A program made the position numbers and the translations under genes. From the NCBI RefSeq assembly GCF_003143855.1, contig NZ_QFRK01000009.1, forward strand, positions 255,192-319,191: a stretch of 64,000 bases of DNA. The letters run 5' to 3'. Below the pieces are notes generated by a model. It was not told the DNA's origin. It searched no databases and worked only from the letters and a program-made list of their open reading frames with translations. The DNA comes from Streptomyces sp. NWU339. Its GTDB lineage: Bacteria; Actinomycetota; Actinomycetes; Streptomycetales; Streptomycetaceae. Shown here piece by piece: positions 24,044 through 33,873 of this stretch (its first letter is position 1; each line of letters opens with the position of its first letter).

Positions 24044-25129
24044 TCAGAAGTCGAACTGGTCGATGTTCTCGGCGTTGAAGACGGTGGGCTTGCCGAGGTT
24101 GATCACGCCGTCCTTGCCGATGGTGTACTCGCCCATCGCGCCGGCCTCGAAGGTCTCGCCCTCCTTGCCGGTGATCTGGCCGGAGGCCAGGGCGACGGCG
24201 GTGCGCGCGGCGAGTTCGCCGAGCTTCGCCGGGTCCCAGAGCTCGAACGCCTCGACGGTGCCGTTCTTGACGTACTTGCGCATGTCGTTGGGGGTGCCGA
24301 GGCCGGTCAGCTTGACCTTGCCCTTGTACTTGGAGCCGGAGAGGTACTGGGCGGCGGCCTTGATGCCGACGGTGGTCGGGGAGATGATCCCCTTCAGGTC
24401 CGGGTACTCCTGGAGCAGTCCCTGGGTCTGCTGGAAGGACTGCTGGGCGTCGTCGTTGCCGTAGGCGACCTTGACCAGCTTGATGTCCTTGTACTTGAGG
24501 TCCTCGAGTTCGTCCTTCATGAACTCGATCCAGGCGTTCTGGTTCGTGGCGGTCTGCGCGGCGGACAGGATCGCGATCTCGCCCTTGTAGTCGATCTGTT
24601 CGGCGAGCAGTTGCACCTCGGTCCGGCCCAGGTCCTCGCCGCTGGCCTGCGAGACGAAGGCGTTGCGGCAGTCGGCGGTGGTGTCGGAGTCGTAGGTGAC
24701 GACCTTGATGCCGTTCTTCATGGCCTGCTTGAGCGCGGTGCACAGCGCGCCGGGGTCCTGCGCGGAGACGGCCATGGCGTCGACCTGCTGCTGGGTGAGC
24801 GTGTTGACGTAGGAGACCTGGCCGGCGGTGTCGGTGGCGCTGGAGGGGCCGACCTCCTTGTAGGTGGAGCCCAGTTCCCTCACGGCCTTCTCGCCGCCCT
24901 TGTCGGCGGTGGTGAAGTAGGGGTTGTTGACCTGCTTGGGGAGGAAACCGACGGTCAGGCCCTTCTTGGTGGGCGCGTCGGGGTCGGCCTTGCCGGCGGT
25001 GGCCGCCGAGCCGCCGCCCTGGTTCTTGACGTCGTCCTTGGTGGTGCCGCCGCAGGCGGTGGCGGCCAGGGCGAGGGAGGTGACGGCGGCGAGGACCGCG
25101 CAGGTCCGGCTGAGGGAGGTCTTGCGCAT
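24044..25129 (-). CDS. rhaS: Rhamnose ABC transporter substrate-binding lipoprotein
   Basis: A 361-residue lipoprotein: signal peptide with lipobox LAATAC (Cys26), then a Thr/Asp/Gly linker and a type I sugar-binding domain (TVGFLPKQVNNPYFTTADKGGEKAVRELGS; MAVSAQDPGALCTALKQAMKNGIKVVTYDSD; VGIKAAAQYL). It should be tethered outside the membrane, delivering rhamnose to RhaP/RhaQ. AGGA precedes ATG 25129. Confidence 0.92.
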   Translation of the reverse strand: MRKTSLSRTCAVLAAVTSLALAATACGGTTKDDVKNQGGGSAATAGKADPDAPTKKGLTVGFLPKQVNNPYFTTADKGGEKAVRELGSTYKEVGPSSATDTAGQVSYVNTLTQQQVDAMAVSAQDPGALCTALKQAMKNGIKVVTYDSDTTADCRNAFVSQASGEDLGRTEVQLLAEQIDYKGEIAILSAAQTATNQNAWIEFMKDELEDLKYKDIKLVKVAYGNDDAQQSFQQTQGLLQEYPDLKGIISPTTVGIKAAAQYLSGSKYKGKVKLTGLGTPNDMRKYVKNGTVEAFELWDPAKLGELAARTAVALASGQITGKEGETFEAGAMGEYTIGKDGVINLGKPTVFNAENIDQFDF

Positions 25130-25165
25130 GGTGGATTCCTTACGGGCGAGACGGGCGAGGGGGAT

Positions 25166-26203
25166 TCACGGGGCCGAAGTCGGTGTCCTGGACACCGGTG
25201 GTGGGGTGGATGCCGCCCGGCGTCCGGCGCGAGCGGCGGAGAGCTGCCGTGCGACGCGCGGGCCGAGCACGGAGACGACGAGCAGGACCCCGGTGACGAC
25301 GATCTGCGACTGGGCGGAGACGTTGACGAGGCTCATCACGTTCTGCAGCGCGCCGAGCAGGAAGACGCCCGCGATCGCGCCGCCGAGGGTGCCCTTGCCG
25401 CCGTCGAAGTCGATGCCGCCGAGCAACACGGCCGCGACGACGGAGAGTTCGAGGCCGGTGGCGTTGTCGTAGCGGGCGCTGGCGTAGTGCAGGGCCCAGA
25501 AGACCCCGGTGAGGGAGGCCATCAGGCCGGTCAGTGTGAACAGGAGCAGCTTCTGCCGCCTGACCCGGATGCCGGCGAACCGGGCGGCCTCCTCACTGGC
25601 CCCGATGGCGAACAGCGACCGCCCGAACGGGGTGGCGTGCAGCGCGACCACGGCGATCGCGAGCAGCACCAGGAACGGCAGGAAGGCGTACGGGACGAAG
25701 GTGTCGCCGACGCGTCCGGCGGCGAAGTCCAGGTACTGCGCGGGGAAGTCGGTCACCGCGTCGGAGCCGAGCACGATCTGCGCGATGCCGCGGTAGGCGG
25801 CGAGGGTACCGATGGTGACGGCGAGGGAGGGCAGCCCGAGCCGGGTCACGAGCAGACCGTTGACCAGTCCGCAGACCACGCCGATGAGCAGGCAGATCGG
25901 GATGATCGTCTCGATGGCCAGTCCCTGGTTCCACAGGGCACCCATCACCGCGCCGGACAGGCCGGCGGTGGAGGCGACGGAGAGGTCGATCTCACCGGAG
26001 ACGACGAGCAGGGTCATGGGCAGGGCGATCAGCGCGATCGGCAGGGTGTTGCCGATCAGGAACGACAGGTTGAGCGCGTTGCCGAAGCCGTCGACGGTCG
26101 CGAAGGACAGCAGCAGGACCACGACGAGCAGGGCGCCCACGACCGTGTCCCACCGCACGGACGGGGACCGGCGGACGGCGCGCGCGAGAGCGGAGTCAGC
26201 CAT
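25166..26203 (-). CDS. rhaQ: Rhamnose ABC transporter permease 2
   Basis: A 345-residue permease with about ten transmembrane segments and the BPD_transp_2 signature (SGEIDLSVASTAGLSGAVMGAL; GLPSLAVTIGTLAAYRGIAQIV; VAAVLLGGIDFDGGKGT). Its start overlaps the end of the preceding permease gene by 8 bp. Assignment as RhaQ and not RhaP is by position only. Confidence 0.9.
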   Translation of the reverse strand: MADSALARAVRRSPSVRWDTVVGALLVVVLLLSFATVDGFGNALNLSFLIGNTLPIALIALPMTLLVVSGEIDLSVASTAGLSGAVMGALWNQGLAIETIIPICLLIGVVCGLVNGLLVTRLGLPSLAVTIGTLAAYRGIAQIVLGSDAVTDFPAQYLDFAAGRVGDTFVPYAFLPFLVLLAIAVVALHATPFGRSLFAIGASEEAARFAGIRVRRQKLLLFTLTGLMASLTGVFWALHYASARYDNATGLELSVVAAVLLGGIDFDGGKGTLGGAIAGVFLLGALQNVMSLVNVSAQSQIVVTGVLLVVSVLGPRVARQLSAARAGRRAASTPPPVSRTPTSAP

Positions 26204-27236
26204 GGCGGGCGTTCCTCTTCTTCAGGGCGGTGGCCACGCGCAGCGCGACGATCCGGTCGACCGCGATGGCGAGGATGAGCAGGATGCCGTTGATGGCGAG
26301 CACCCACACGGAGCTGACGCCGAGGGCGGGCAGCACACTGTTGACGGAGGTCAGCAGCAGCGCGCCGAGCGCCGCGCCGTAGACGCTGCCGGAACCGCCG
26401 GTGAAGACCACGCCGCCGACCACGACGGCGCTGACGACGGTGAGTTCGTAACCGCTGCCGGTGCCGGAGTCGACGTTGCCGAACCGGGCCAGGTACAGGG
26501 CGCCCGCGAGTCCGGCGAGGGCTCCGCAGAAGGTGTACGCGGCGAGGATCCGCTTGCGTACGGGGATGCCGGCCAGCCGGGCGGCCTCGGGGTTGGAGCC
26601 GAGCGCGTACAGCTCGTGTCCGCTGCCGAAGTGCTTCAGGTAGTACGCCGTGGCCACGAGCACCGCGAGCGCGATCAGCGCCAGGTAGGGCACGGCCGAG
26701 ATGCCGCCGGAGCCGAAGTCGACGAATCCGCCCGGGAGATCGGCCGCGGTGATCTGGCGTGAGCCGACCCAGACGGAGTCGATGCCGCGGATGATGTAGA
26801 GCGTGCCGAGGGTGACGACGAGGGCGGGCACCTGGCCGAGGCTGACGAGCAGCCCGTTGAGCAGTCCGAAGCCGATGCCGAGCAGCACCGCCAGCGCGAC
26901 GGCGACGACCGGGTTCCCGCCGCCCTGGAGGTGGGCCCCGGCGGCGAAGGCGCTGATGCCGAGCGTGGAGCCGACGGACAGGTCGACGTTGCGCGTGATG
27001 ACGACCAGGGCCTGGCCGGTGGCGACCAAGACCAGGATGGTCGCGTTCAGCAGCAGGTCCTTGACGCCCTGTTCGGACAGGAACTCGCTGTTACCGGCCT
27101 GGGTGACGGCGATCATCACCAGGAAGACGAGCAGGATGGCGAGTTCGCGCATCTTGAACACGCGGTCGACCAGCCGGGTGCCGCTCGACCTGGGCGCCTC
27201 GGCGACGGGGGCGGGATCGGGGCTGACGACCGTCAT
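26196..27236 (-). CDS. rhaP: Rhamnose ABC transporter permease 1
   Basis: A 346-residue permease of the same family ([66 protein letters not shown]). Its ATG overlaps the ATPase stop (ATGA), so translation is coupled. With RhaQ it should form the heterodimeric membrane channel. Confidence 0.9.
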   Translation of the reverse strand: MTVVSPDPAPVAEAPRSSGTRLVDRVFKMRELAILLVFLVMIAVTQAGNSEFLSEQGVKDLLLNATILVLVATGQALVVITRNVDLSVGSTLGISAFAAGAHLQGGGNPVVAVALAVLLGIGFGLLNGLLVSLGQVPALVVTLGTLYIIRGIDSVWVGSRQITAADLPGGFVDFGSGGISAVPYLALIALAVLVATAYYLKHFGSGHELYALGSNPEAARLAGIPVRKRILAAYTFCGALAGLAGALYLARFGNVDSGTGSGYELTVVSAVVVGGVVFTGGSGSVYGAALGALLLTSVNSVLPALGVSSVWVLAINGILLILAIAVDRIVALRVATALKKRNARHG

Positions 27237-28747
27237 GCGGCCCTCCCCGTGGCTGCGGCCATCACGGTTTCCTCGGTGGCGTCGGTGCGGGGGATCTCGG
27301 CGGTGAGCCGGCCCTCGTGCATCACCAGCACGCGGTCGGCCATGCCGAGGATCTCGGGCAGGTCGGAGGAGATCATCAGCACGGCGACGCCGTCGGCGGC
27401 CAGTCGGGACAGCAGGCGGTGGACCTCGGCCTTGGTGCCGACGTCGATACCGCGGGTGGGTTCGTCCACGATCAGCACCTTGGGGCCGGTGGCGAGCCAC
27501 TTGGCGAGGACGACCTTCTGCTGGTTGCCGCCGGAGAGGGTGTTGACGGTGTCGGCGATCCGGGCGTACTTGACGTGCAGTCTGACCGCCCAGTCCAGGG
27601 AGCGGTCGCGTTCGGCGCCCCGGTCCATCAGGCCGGCCCGTACCGTCGTACGGAGTCCGGTGAGGCCGATGTTGCGCTCGATGGACATGTCCATCACCAG
27701 TCCTTGGGCACGCCGGTCCTCGGGGACCAGGGCGAGGCCCGCGGCCATGGCGGTGGACGGAGCGCCGTTGGTGAGCGCGCGTCCGTCGACCTCGACCTCG
27801 CCGGCGTCCCAGCGGTCGACGCCGAACACGGCGCGGGCCACCTCGGTGCGCCCGGCGCCGACGAGTCCGGCGAGGCCGACGATCTCACCGCGCCGCACGT
27901 CGAAGGAGACGTCGGTGAAGACCCCCTCGCGGGTCAGCCGGCGCACGCTCAGGGCGATCTCGCCGGGGCGCACCTCCTGCTTGGGGTACAGCTCCTCGAG
28001 GTCGCGGCCGACCATGCGGCGCACCAGGTCGTCCTCGGTCATGCCGTCCAGCGGCTCACTGGCGATCCAGGCGCCGTCGCGCAGGGTGGTGACCCGCCCG
28101 CAGATCTCGAAGATCTCCTCCAGCCGGTGGGAGATGAACAGCACCGCCGCACCCTGTTCACGCAGGGTGCGCACGACGCCGAAGAGACGGGCGACCTCGC
28201 TGCCGGTGAGGGCGGCGGTCGGCTCGTCCATGATCAGGACGCGGGCGTCGAAGGAGAGGGCCTTGGCGATCTCGACGATCTGCTGGTCGGCGATGGACAG
28301 GCCGCGGGCCGGCCGGTCGGGGTCGAGTTCGACGCCGAGCCGCCGCATGAGGGCGGCTGTCGCGGTGCGGGTGGCCTTGTGGTCGATCCGGCCGAGGGCC
28401 CGTCGGGGCTGCCGGCCCATGTAGATGTTCTCGGCGATCGACAGGTCGGGGAAGAGCGTGGGCTCCTGGTAGATCACGGCGATTCCGGCGTCGCGGGCGT
28501 CGCCCGGACCGTGGAAGACGACGGGCTCGCCGTCGAGCAGCACCTGGCCGGCGTCCGGCCGGTGCACTCCGGCGAGCGTCTTGATGAGGGTCGACTTTCC
28601 GGCGCCGTTCTCGCCGGCGAGGGCGTGCACCTCGCCGGGGAACAGTTCCAGGGAGACGTCCCGCAGCGCGCGGACCGCGCCGAAGGACTTGGAGATGTCC
28701 CTCAGTGCGAGAACCGGGGCCGGACCCGTGTCGGACGGGTGGGTCAT
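27233..28747 (-). CDS. rhaT: Rhamnose ABC transporter ATP-binding protein (two NBDs)
   Basis: A 504-residue sugar-importer ATPase of the RbsA/MglA type with two nucleotide-binding domains. The first has Walker [11 protein letters not shown], signature [15 protein letters not shown] and Walker B VLIMDEP. The second has a degenerate P-loop [15 protein letters not shown], signature [15 protein letters not shown] and VLIVDEP. ATG 28747 follows GAGGAG. First gene of the leftward operon. Confidence 0.94.
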   Translation of the reverse strand: MTHPSDTGPAPVLALRDISKSFGAVRALRDVSLELFPGEVHALAGENGAGKSTLIKTLAGVHRPDAGQVLLDGEPVVFHGPGDARDAGIAVIYQEPTLFPDLSIAENIYMGRQPRRALGRIDHKATRTATAALMRRLGVELDPDRPARGLSIADQQIVEIAKALSFDARVLIMDEPTAALTGSEVARLFGVVRTLREQGAAVLFISHRLEEIFEICGRVTTLRDGAWIASEPLDGMTEDDLVRRMVGRDLEELYPKQEVRPGEIALSVRRLTREGVFTDVSFDVRRGEIVGLAGLVGAGRTEVARAVFGVDRWDAGEVEVDGRALTNGAPSTAMAAGLALVPEDRRAQGLVMDMSIERNIGLTGLRTTVRAGLMDRGAERDRSLDWAVRLHVKYARIADTVNTLSGGNQQKVVLAKWLATGPKVLIVDEPTRGIDVGTKAEVHRLLSRLAADGVAVLMISSDLPEILGMADRVLVMHEGRLTAEIPRTDATEETVMAAATGRAA

Positions 28748-28791
28748 GAGGGCTCCTCGACGACGTCGGCGGGACGGCCCTGGCGACGTCG

Positions 28792-28803
28792 TGAAAGGTT
28801 TCA
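28792..28803. promoter_or_regulatory. LacI-type operator, transporter side
   Basis: TGAAAGGTTTCA is a 12-bp inverted repeat with the central dinucleotide GG. It lies 45 bp upstream of rhaT, downstream of its predicted -10, where bound repressor would block transcription. It differs from the second site (TGAATCGTTTCA) at positions 5 and 6 only. Confidence 0.7.
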
Positions 28804-28817
28804 ACTGGGTTGCCGGG

Positions 28818-28847
28818 ACGTTAGGCGTGCGGCGCATGTCACGTCAA
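28818..28847 (-). promoter_or_regulatory. Predicted leftward rhaT promoter
   Basis: On the leftward strand TTGACG (28847-28842) and TAACGT (28823-28818) stand 18 bp apart. This is a fair match to the vegetative -35/-10 pattern and is well placed for rhaT, with the operator just downstream. Confidence 0.5.
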
Positions 28848-28921
28848 TGGGTCCCGATCGAAAAAGTTTTGACAGCCTCAGGTCACACCCTGATCACTGA
28901 TTACGGTCTTGGCCGCAGGGG

Positions 28922-28950
28922 TTGACACCCCTTCGGGAGAGTCATAGCTT
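28922..28950 (+). promoter_or_regulatory. Predicted rightward rhaI promoter
   Basis: TTGACA (28922-28927), 17-bp spacer, TAGCTT (28945-28950). The -35 is a perfect vegetative hexamer. The expected start site, near 28957, falls at the edge of the second operator (28958-28969). Confidence 0.55.
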
Positions 28951-28957
28951 CCCGTCC

Positions 28958-28969
28958 TGAATCGTTTCA
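28958..28969. promoter_or_regulatory. LacI-type operator, rhaI side
   Basis: TGAATCGTTTCA, an imperfect palindrome matching the transporter-side site at 10 of 12 positions. It overlaps the predicted transcription start of rhaI, so the adjacent-operon LacI regulator can repress both divergent units. The two sites are 166 bp apart, which would also allow looping. Confidence 0.7.
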
Positions 28970-29009
28970 CTCAGTGGTCGATACGACCCGATGTCACAGG
29001 AGCCCTGAC

Positions 29010-30170
29010 GTGACCGAGCTCGCCGCGGCGAAGGCCGCTCTCAAGACACAGGCCGTCGAGACACCGTCATGGGCGTACGGCAACTCGGGAACCCGCTTCA
29101 AGGTGTTCGCGCAGCAGGGCGTGCCCCGCACCCCGCAGGAGAAGCTGGACGACGCTGCCAAGGTGCACGAGTTCACGGGGGCCGCGCCCTTGGTGGCACT
29201 GCACATCCCGTGGGACAAGGTCGACGACTACACCGCGCTGGCCGAGCACGCCGAGGACCGCGGTGTGCGGCTCGGCACGATCAACTCCAACACCTTCCAG
29301 GACGACGACTACCGGCTCGGCAGCATCTGCCATCCGCGGGCGTCGGTGCGCCGCAAGGCCGTGGACCATCTGCTGGAGTGCGTCGACATCATGGACGCGA
29401 CCGGGTCGAAGGACCTGAAGCTGTGGTTCGCCGACGGTACGAACTACCCGGGCCAGGACGACATCCGTGCCCGGCAGGACCGGCTCGCCGAGGGGCTCGC
29501 GGAGGTCTACGAGCGGCTCGGCGAGGGCCAGCGGATGCTGCTGGAGTACAAGTTCTTCGAGCCGGCGTTCTACACGACGGACGTCCCGGACTGGGGCACC
29601 GCGTACGCGCACTGCCTGAAGCTCGGACCGAAGGCACAGGTCGTGGTGGACACGGGGCACCACGCGCCCGGGACCAACATCGAGTTCATCGTCACGACGC
29701 TGCTGCGGGAGCGGAAGCTCGGCGGGTTCGACTTCAACTCGCGCTTCTACGCCGACGACGACCTGATGGCGGGCTCCGCCGACCCCTTCCAGCTGTTCCG
29801 GATCATGTACGAGGTGGTGCGCGGGGGCGGGTTCACGCCCGAGACCGCGTTCATGCTCGACCAGTGCCACAACATCGAGGCGAAGATCCCGGCGATCATT
29901 CGTTCCGTCATGAACGTCCAGGAGGCCACGGCGAAGGCACTGCTGGTGGATCGGGGGGCGTTGGCCGCGGCGCAGTCCTCCGGCGATGTGCTGGGTGCCA
30001 ATGCCGTGTTGATGGACGCGTACAACACGGATGTGCGGCCGTTGCTTCGTGAGGTGCGGGAGGAGATGGGGTTGGACCCCGACCCTGTTTCCGCCTATCG
30101 CCGGTCCGGGTGGGCGGAGAGGATTGTGGCCGAGCGGGTTGGTGGACAGCAGGCCGGGTGGGGGGCGTAG
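29010..30170 (+). CDS. rhaI: L-rhamnose isomerase
   Basis: A 386-residue metal-dependent isomerase of the Pseudomonas stutzeri/actinobacterial type (distinct from E. coli RhaA). It converts L-rhamnose to L-rhamnulose. Seen: HIPWDKVDDYTALAEHAEDRG, NTFQDDDYRLGSICHP, LKLWFADGTNYPGQDD, YKFFEPAFYTTDVPDWG, VVVDTGHHAPGTNIE and GGFDFNSRFYADDDLMAGS, the metal-binding regions. The GTG at 29010 follows AGGAG by 8 nt; 12 further in-frame codons upstream overlap the operator. Confidence 0.95.
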   Translation: MTELAAAKAALKTQAVETPSWAYGNSGTRFKVFAQQGVPRTPQEKLDDAAKVHEFTGAAPLVALHIPWDKVDDYTALAEHAEDRGVRLGTINSNTFQDDDYRLGSICHPRASVRRKAVDHLLECVDIMDATGSKDLKLWFADGTNYPGQDDIRARQDRLAEGLAEVYERLGEGQRMLLEYKFFEPAFYTTDVPDWGTAYAHCLKLGPKAQVVVDTGHHAPGTNIEFIVTTLLRERKLGGFDFNSRFYADDDLMAGSADPFQLFRIMYEVVRGGGFTPETAFMLDQCHNIEAKIPAIIRSVMNVQEATAKALLVDRGALAAAQSSGDVLGANAVLMDAYNTDVRPLLREVREEMGLDPDPVSAYRRSGWAERIVAERVGGQQAGWGA

Positions 30171-30312
30171 GCGTCCGCCTGGTCCTGCGCGTCGCGGACT
30201 GCGGGCCGTATGTGGTTGAGCGCGCCCGCGCGGCGGTAGCCGCACATCGACACAGCCCCGCGCCCCTGTCGGGGCGCTCCGCCTCCCCTCGTTCGATAAG
30301 GACTGATGATTT

Positions 30313-32352
30313 ATGTCTCCCCATCCCGAAGCCGCCGCCCTCCTCTCCCGTTCCCACCGCCTCGGTGCCGATCCTCGGAACACCAACTACGCCGGCGGGA
30401 ACACCTCCGCCAAGGGCACGGGAACCGATCCCGTCACCGGGGGTGATGTGGAGCTGATGTGGGTCAAGGGGTCCGGCGGGGATCTCGGGACGCTGACCGC
30501 GGAAGGGCTGGCCGTGCTGCGGCTGGACCGGCTGCGGGCGCTCGCCGACGTCTACCCCGGGGTCGAGCGCGAGGACGAGATGGTCGCCGCGTTCGACTAC
30601 TGCCTGCACGGCAAGGGCGGTGCGGCTCCCTCCATCGACACCGCGATGCACGGACTGGTGAAGGCCCCGCACGTGGACCATCTGCATCCCGACTCCGGGA
30701 TCGCGCTCGCCTGCGCCGCCGACGGGGAGAAGCTGACCGCCGAGTGCTTCGGCGACACCGTCGTATGGGTGCCGTGGCGGCGGCCCGGTTTCCAGCTCGG
30801 GCTGGACATCGCCGCCGTGAAGGAGGCCAACCCGCAGGCCGTCGGATGCGTGCTCGGCGGACACGGGATCACCGCGTGGGGCGACTCCTCCGAGGAGTGC
30901 GAGCGCAACTCACTGCACATCATCCGCACCGCCGAACGGTTCCTCGCCGAGCGTGGCGGGCCGGAGCCGTTCGGGCCGGTGCTCGACGGGTACGAGGCCC
31001 TGCCCGAGGGGGAACGGCGGGAGCGGGCCGCCGCCCTCGCGCCGTACGTCCGTGCCGTCGCCTCGCAGGACCGGCCGCAGGTCGGGCACTTCGACGACTC
31101 CGAGGCCGTACTGGACTTCCTGGCCCGTGCCGAGCACCCGCGGCTGGCCGCGCTGGGCACCTCCTGCCCCGACCACTTCCTGCGCACCAAGGTCCGGCCG
31201 CTCGTCCTCGATCTGCCGCCGGCGGCCCCCCTGGACGAGGCCGTGGCCCGGCTGGCGGAACTGCACGCCGCCTACCGCGAGGAGTACGCCGCCTACTACG
31301 CGCGCCACGCCCTGCCCGACTCCCCCGCCATGCGCGGGGCCGACCCGGCGATCGTGCTGGTTCCCGGCGTGGGCATGTTCAGCTTCGGCAAGGACAAGCA
31401 GACCGCGCGCGTGGCCGGCGAGTTCTACGTCAACGCGATCAACGTGATGCGCGGCGCCGAGGCGGTCTCCGCCTACGCGCCGATCGAGGAGTCGGAGAAG
31501 TTCCGCATCGAGTACTGGGCCCTGGAGGAGGCCAAGTTGCGGCGGATGCCGAAGCCGAAGCCGCTCGCCACCCGGGTGGCGCTGGTGACCGGCGCCGGCA
31601 GCGGCATCGGGAAGGCGATCGCGCGACGCCTGGCGGCCGAGGGAGCCTGTGTCGTCGTGGCGGACCTGAACGGGGACAACGCGGCTGCGGTGGCAGAGGA
31701 GTTGGGCGGATCCGACAAGGCCGTCGCCGTGACCGTCGACGTCACGTCGGAGGAGCGGATCGCCGAGGCCTTCCGGGCGGCGGTGCTCGCCTTCGGCGGA
31801 GTCGACCTGGTGGTGAACAACGCCGGGATCTCCATCTCCAAACCGCTGCTGGAGACGTCCGCGAGCGACTGGGACCTCCAGCACGACATCATGGCCCGCG
31901 GTTCCTTCCTCGTCTCCCGTGAGGCGGCCCGGGTGATGATCGCGCAGGGGCTGGGCGGGGACATCGTCTACATCGCGTCCAAGAACGCCGTGTTCGCCGG
32001 TCCGAACAACATCGCCTATGCGGCCACCAAGGCCGACCAGGCCCATCAGGTACGGCTCCTCGCCGCCGAGTTGGGCGAGCACGGCATCCGCGTCAACGGG
32101 GTCAACCCGGACGGTGTGGTGCGCGGCTCGGGCATCTTCGCCGGCGGCTGGGGCGCACAGCGGGCGGCCGTGTACGGGGTGCCCGAGGAGAAGCTGGGCG
32201 AGTTCTACGCACAGCGCACACTGCTGAAGCGGGAGGTGCTGCCCGAGCATGTCGCGGCCGCCGTCTTCGCGTTGACCGGTGGGGACCTCACGCACACCAC
32301 GGGCCTGCACGTCCCGGTCGACGCCGGCGTCGCCGCCGCGTTCCTGCGATGA
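30313..32352 (+). CDS. rhaEW: Bifunctional rhamnulose-1-phosphate aldolase / L-lactaldehyde dehydrogenase
   Basis: A 679-residue fusion. The N-terminal class II aldolase part (HVDHLHPDSG zinc site, GCVLGGHGITAWG) splits L-rhamnulose-1-phosphate into DHAP and L-lactaldehyde. The C-terminal short-chain dehydrogenase part (TGAGSGIGKAIARRL near residue 425; YAATKADQ with catalytic Tyr/Lys near 569) oxidises lactaldehyde to L-lactate. The product feeds the LutABC genes downstream. The 142-bp gap to rhaI has no clear promoter. Stop overlaps the rhaB start (ATGA). Confidence 0.94.
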   Translation: MSPHPEAAALLSRSHRLGADPRNTNYAGGNTSAKGTGTDPVTGGDVELMWVKGSGGDLGTLTAEGLAVLRLDRLRALADVYPGVEREDEMVAAFDYCLHGKGGAAPSIDTAMHGLVKAPHVDHLHPDSGIALACAADGEKLTAECFGDTVVWVPWRRPGFQLGLDIAAVKEANPQAVGCVLGGHGITAWGDSSEECERNSLHIIRTAERFLAERGGPEPFGPVLDGYEALPEGERRERAAALAPYVRAVASQDRPQVGHFDDSEAVLDFLARAEHPRLAALGTSCPDHFLRTKVRPLVLDLPPAAPLDEAVARLAELHAAYREEYAAYYARHALPDSPAMRGADPAIVLVPGVGMFSFGKDKQTARVAGEFYVNAINVMRGAEAVSAYAPIEESEKFRIEYWALEEAKLRRMPKPKPLATRVALVTGAGSGIGKAIARRLAAEGACVVVADLNGDNAAAVAEELGGSDKAVAVTVDVTSEERIAEAFRAAVLAFGGVDLVVNNAGISISKPLLETSASDWDLQHDIMARGSFLVSREAARVMIAQGLGGDIVYIASKNAVFAGPNNIAYAATKADQAHQVRLLAAELGEHGIRVNGVNPDGVVRGSGIFAGGWGAQRAAVYGVPEEKLGEFYAQRTLLKREVLPEHVAAAVFALTGGDLTHTTGLHVPVDAGVAAAFLR

Positions 32353-33800
32353 GCGCCGCCGTGCGGCCGTACGCGGCGGTCGACCTCGGCGCGTCCAGCG
32401 GGCGTGTCATGGTCGGCCGCGTCGGCCCCGACAGCCTGGAGCTGACCGAGGTCCACCGCTTCCCCAACCGGCCCGTGCGTATGCCCGAGGGGCTGCGCTG
32501 GGACATCCTCGGGCTGTACGCCGGAGTGCTGGACGGGCTGCGGGCGGCGGGCGACGGGCCGGCGTCCGTCGGCATCGACAGCTGGGCCGTGGACTACGGC
32601 CTGCTCGACGCGGACGGGGCGCTGCTGGGCAACCCGGTGCACTACCGCGACCGCCGTACGGAGGGGGTCGCGGAGAAGGTGTGGGCGAGCGTGCCCGCCG
32701 AGGAGCTGTACGCGGCGACCGGTCTGCAGTACGCGCCGTTCAACACCCTGTACCAGCTGACGGCGGCCCGCGGTACGGCCCAACTGGCACAGGCCAGACG
32801 GCTGTTGCTGATCCCGGACCTGCTGACGTACTGGCTCACCGGTGAGCAGGGCACGGAGCTGACCAACGCCTCGACCACGCAGCTGGTCGACCCGCGCACC
32901 CGCGACTGGTCCCACGGAGTCGCACAGCGGCTGGGTGTCGATCTCTCCCTGTTCGCCCCGCTGCGTCAACCCGGCGATCCAGCAGGAGTGCTGCGGCCCG
33001 AGGTACTGGAGGAGACCGGGCTGGCCGGCCCCGTCCCGGTGACGGCGGTCGGCTCGCACGACACCGCCTCCGCGGTGGCCGCCGTGCCCGCCACCGGTGA
33101 GCGGTTCGCCTACATCTGCACGGGCACCTGGTCGCTGGCCGGTCTCGAACTGGACGCGCCGGTCCTGACCGAGAAGAGCCGCGCCGCCAACTTCACCAAC
33201 GAGCTGGGGCTGGACGGCACCGTCCGGTACCTGCGCAACATCATGGGCCTGTGGCTGCTCCAGGAGTGCGTACAGGCCTGGGGCGATCCGGACCTGGGGG
33301 CTCTGCTCCTGGAAGCGGCGAAGATACCGGCGCTGCGGTCCGTGGTGGACGCGGGGGACGCGGCGTTCCTGGCGCCGGGCCGGATGCCGGAGCGGATCGC
33401 CGAGGCCTGCCGTGTCTCGGGGCAGCCGGTGCCCGGCTCCCCCGCCGAGATCACCCGCTGCATCCTCGACTCGCTCGCCCTCGCGCACCGCGGCGCGGTC
33501 GAGGACGCCCAGCGGCTCGCCGGGCGGTCGGTCGACGTCGTGCACATCGTGGGCGGCGGGACCCGCAACGCCCTGCTGTGCCAACTGACCTCCGACGCCT
33601 GCGGGCTGCCGGTGGTGGCCGGCCCGACCGAGGCGGCCGCGCTGGGCAACGTCCTCGTCCAGGCCGGTGTGCGCGGACCGGCCGGCGACCTGGCCGGGAT
33701 GCGGCGCCTGCTCACCCGTACCCAGCTGCTGACGCGGTACGAACCGCGCGGCGGAACGCGGCGGTGGGAGGCCGCTCGCGCCCGGCTCGCCCGGGGCTGA
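32349..33800 (+). CDS. rhaB: Rhamnulokinase
   Basis: A 483-residue FGGY-family kinase phosphorylating L-rhamnulose at C1. AAVDLGASSGRVMVGRV (phosphate-binding 1), VGIDSWAVDYGLLD, VGSHDTASAVAAVPA and VHIVGGGTRNALLCQL (adenosine motif) are all present and in order. It overlaps rhaEW by 4 bp. Confidence 0.95.
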   Translation: MSAAVRPYAAVDLGASSGRVMVGRVGPDSLELTEVHRFPNRPVRMPEGLRWDILGLYAGVLDGLRAAGDGPASVGIDSWAVDYGLLDADGALLGNPVHYRDRRTEGVAEKVWASVPAEELYAATGLQYAPFNTLYQLTAARGTAQLAQARRLLLIPDLLTYWLTGEQGTELTNASTTQLVDPRTRDWSHGVAQRLGVDLSLFAPLRQPGDPAGVLRPEVLEETGLAGPVPVTAVGSHDTASAVAAVPATGERFAYICTGTWSLAGLELDAPVLTEKSRAANFTNELGLDGTVRYLRNIMGLWLLQECVQAWGDPDLGALLLEAAKIPALRSVVDAGDAAFLAPGRMPERIAEACRVSGQPVPGSPAEITRCILDSLALAHRGAVEDAQRLAGRSVDVVHIVGGGTRNALLCQLTSDACGLPVVAGPTEAAALGNVLVQAGVRGPAGDLAGMRRLLTRTQLLTRYEPRGGTRRWEAARARLARG

Positions 33801-33801
33801 C

Positions 33802-33816
33802 CGGGGGTCTCCCCCG
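33802..33816 (+). terminator. Small hairpin after rhaB
   Basis: CGGGGG (33802-33807), loop TCT, CCCCCG (33811-33816), directly after the rhaB stop. It could partially terminate the rhamnose transcript before lutA. The short stem and missing T-tract keep confidence low, and read-through into lutABC is likely. Confidence 0.4.
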
Positions 33817-33873
33817 AGCGGTGCCCGCGCACTACCCTGCATCCACCCGATGATCGATCCACAAGGAGCCGCG

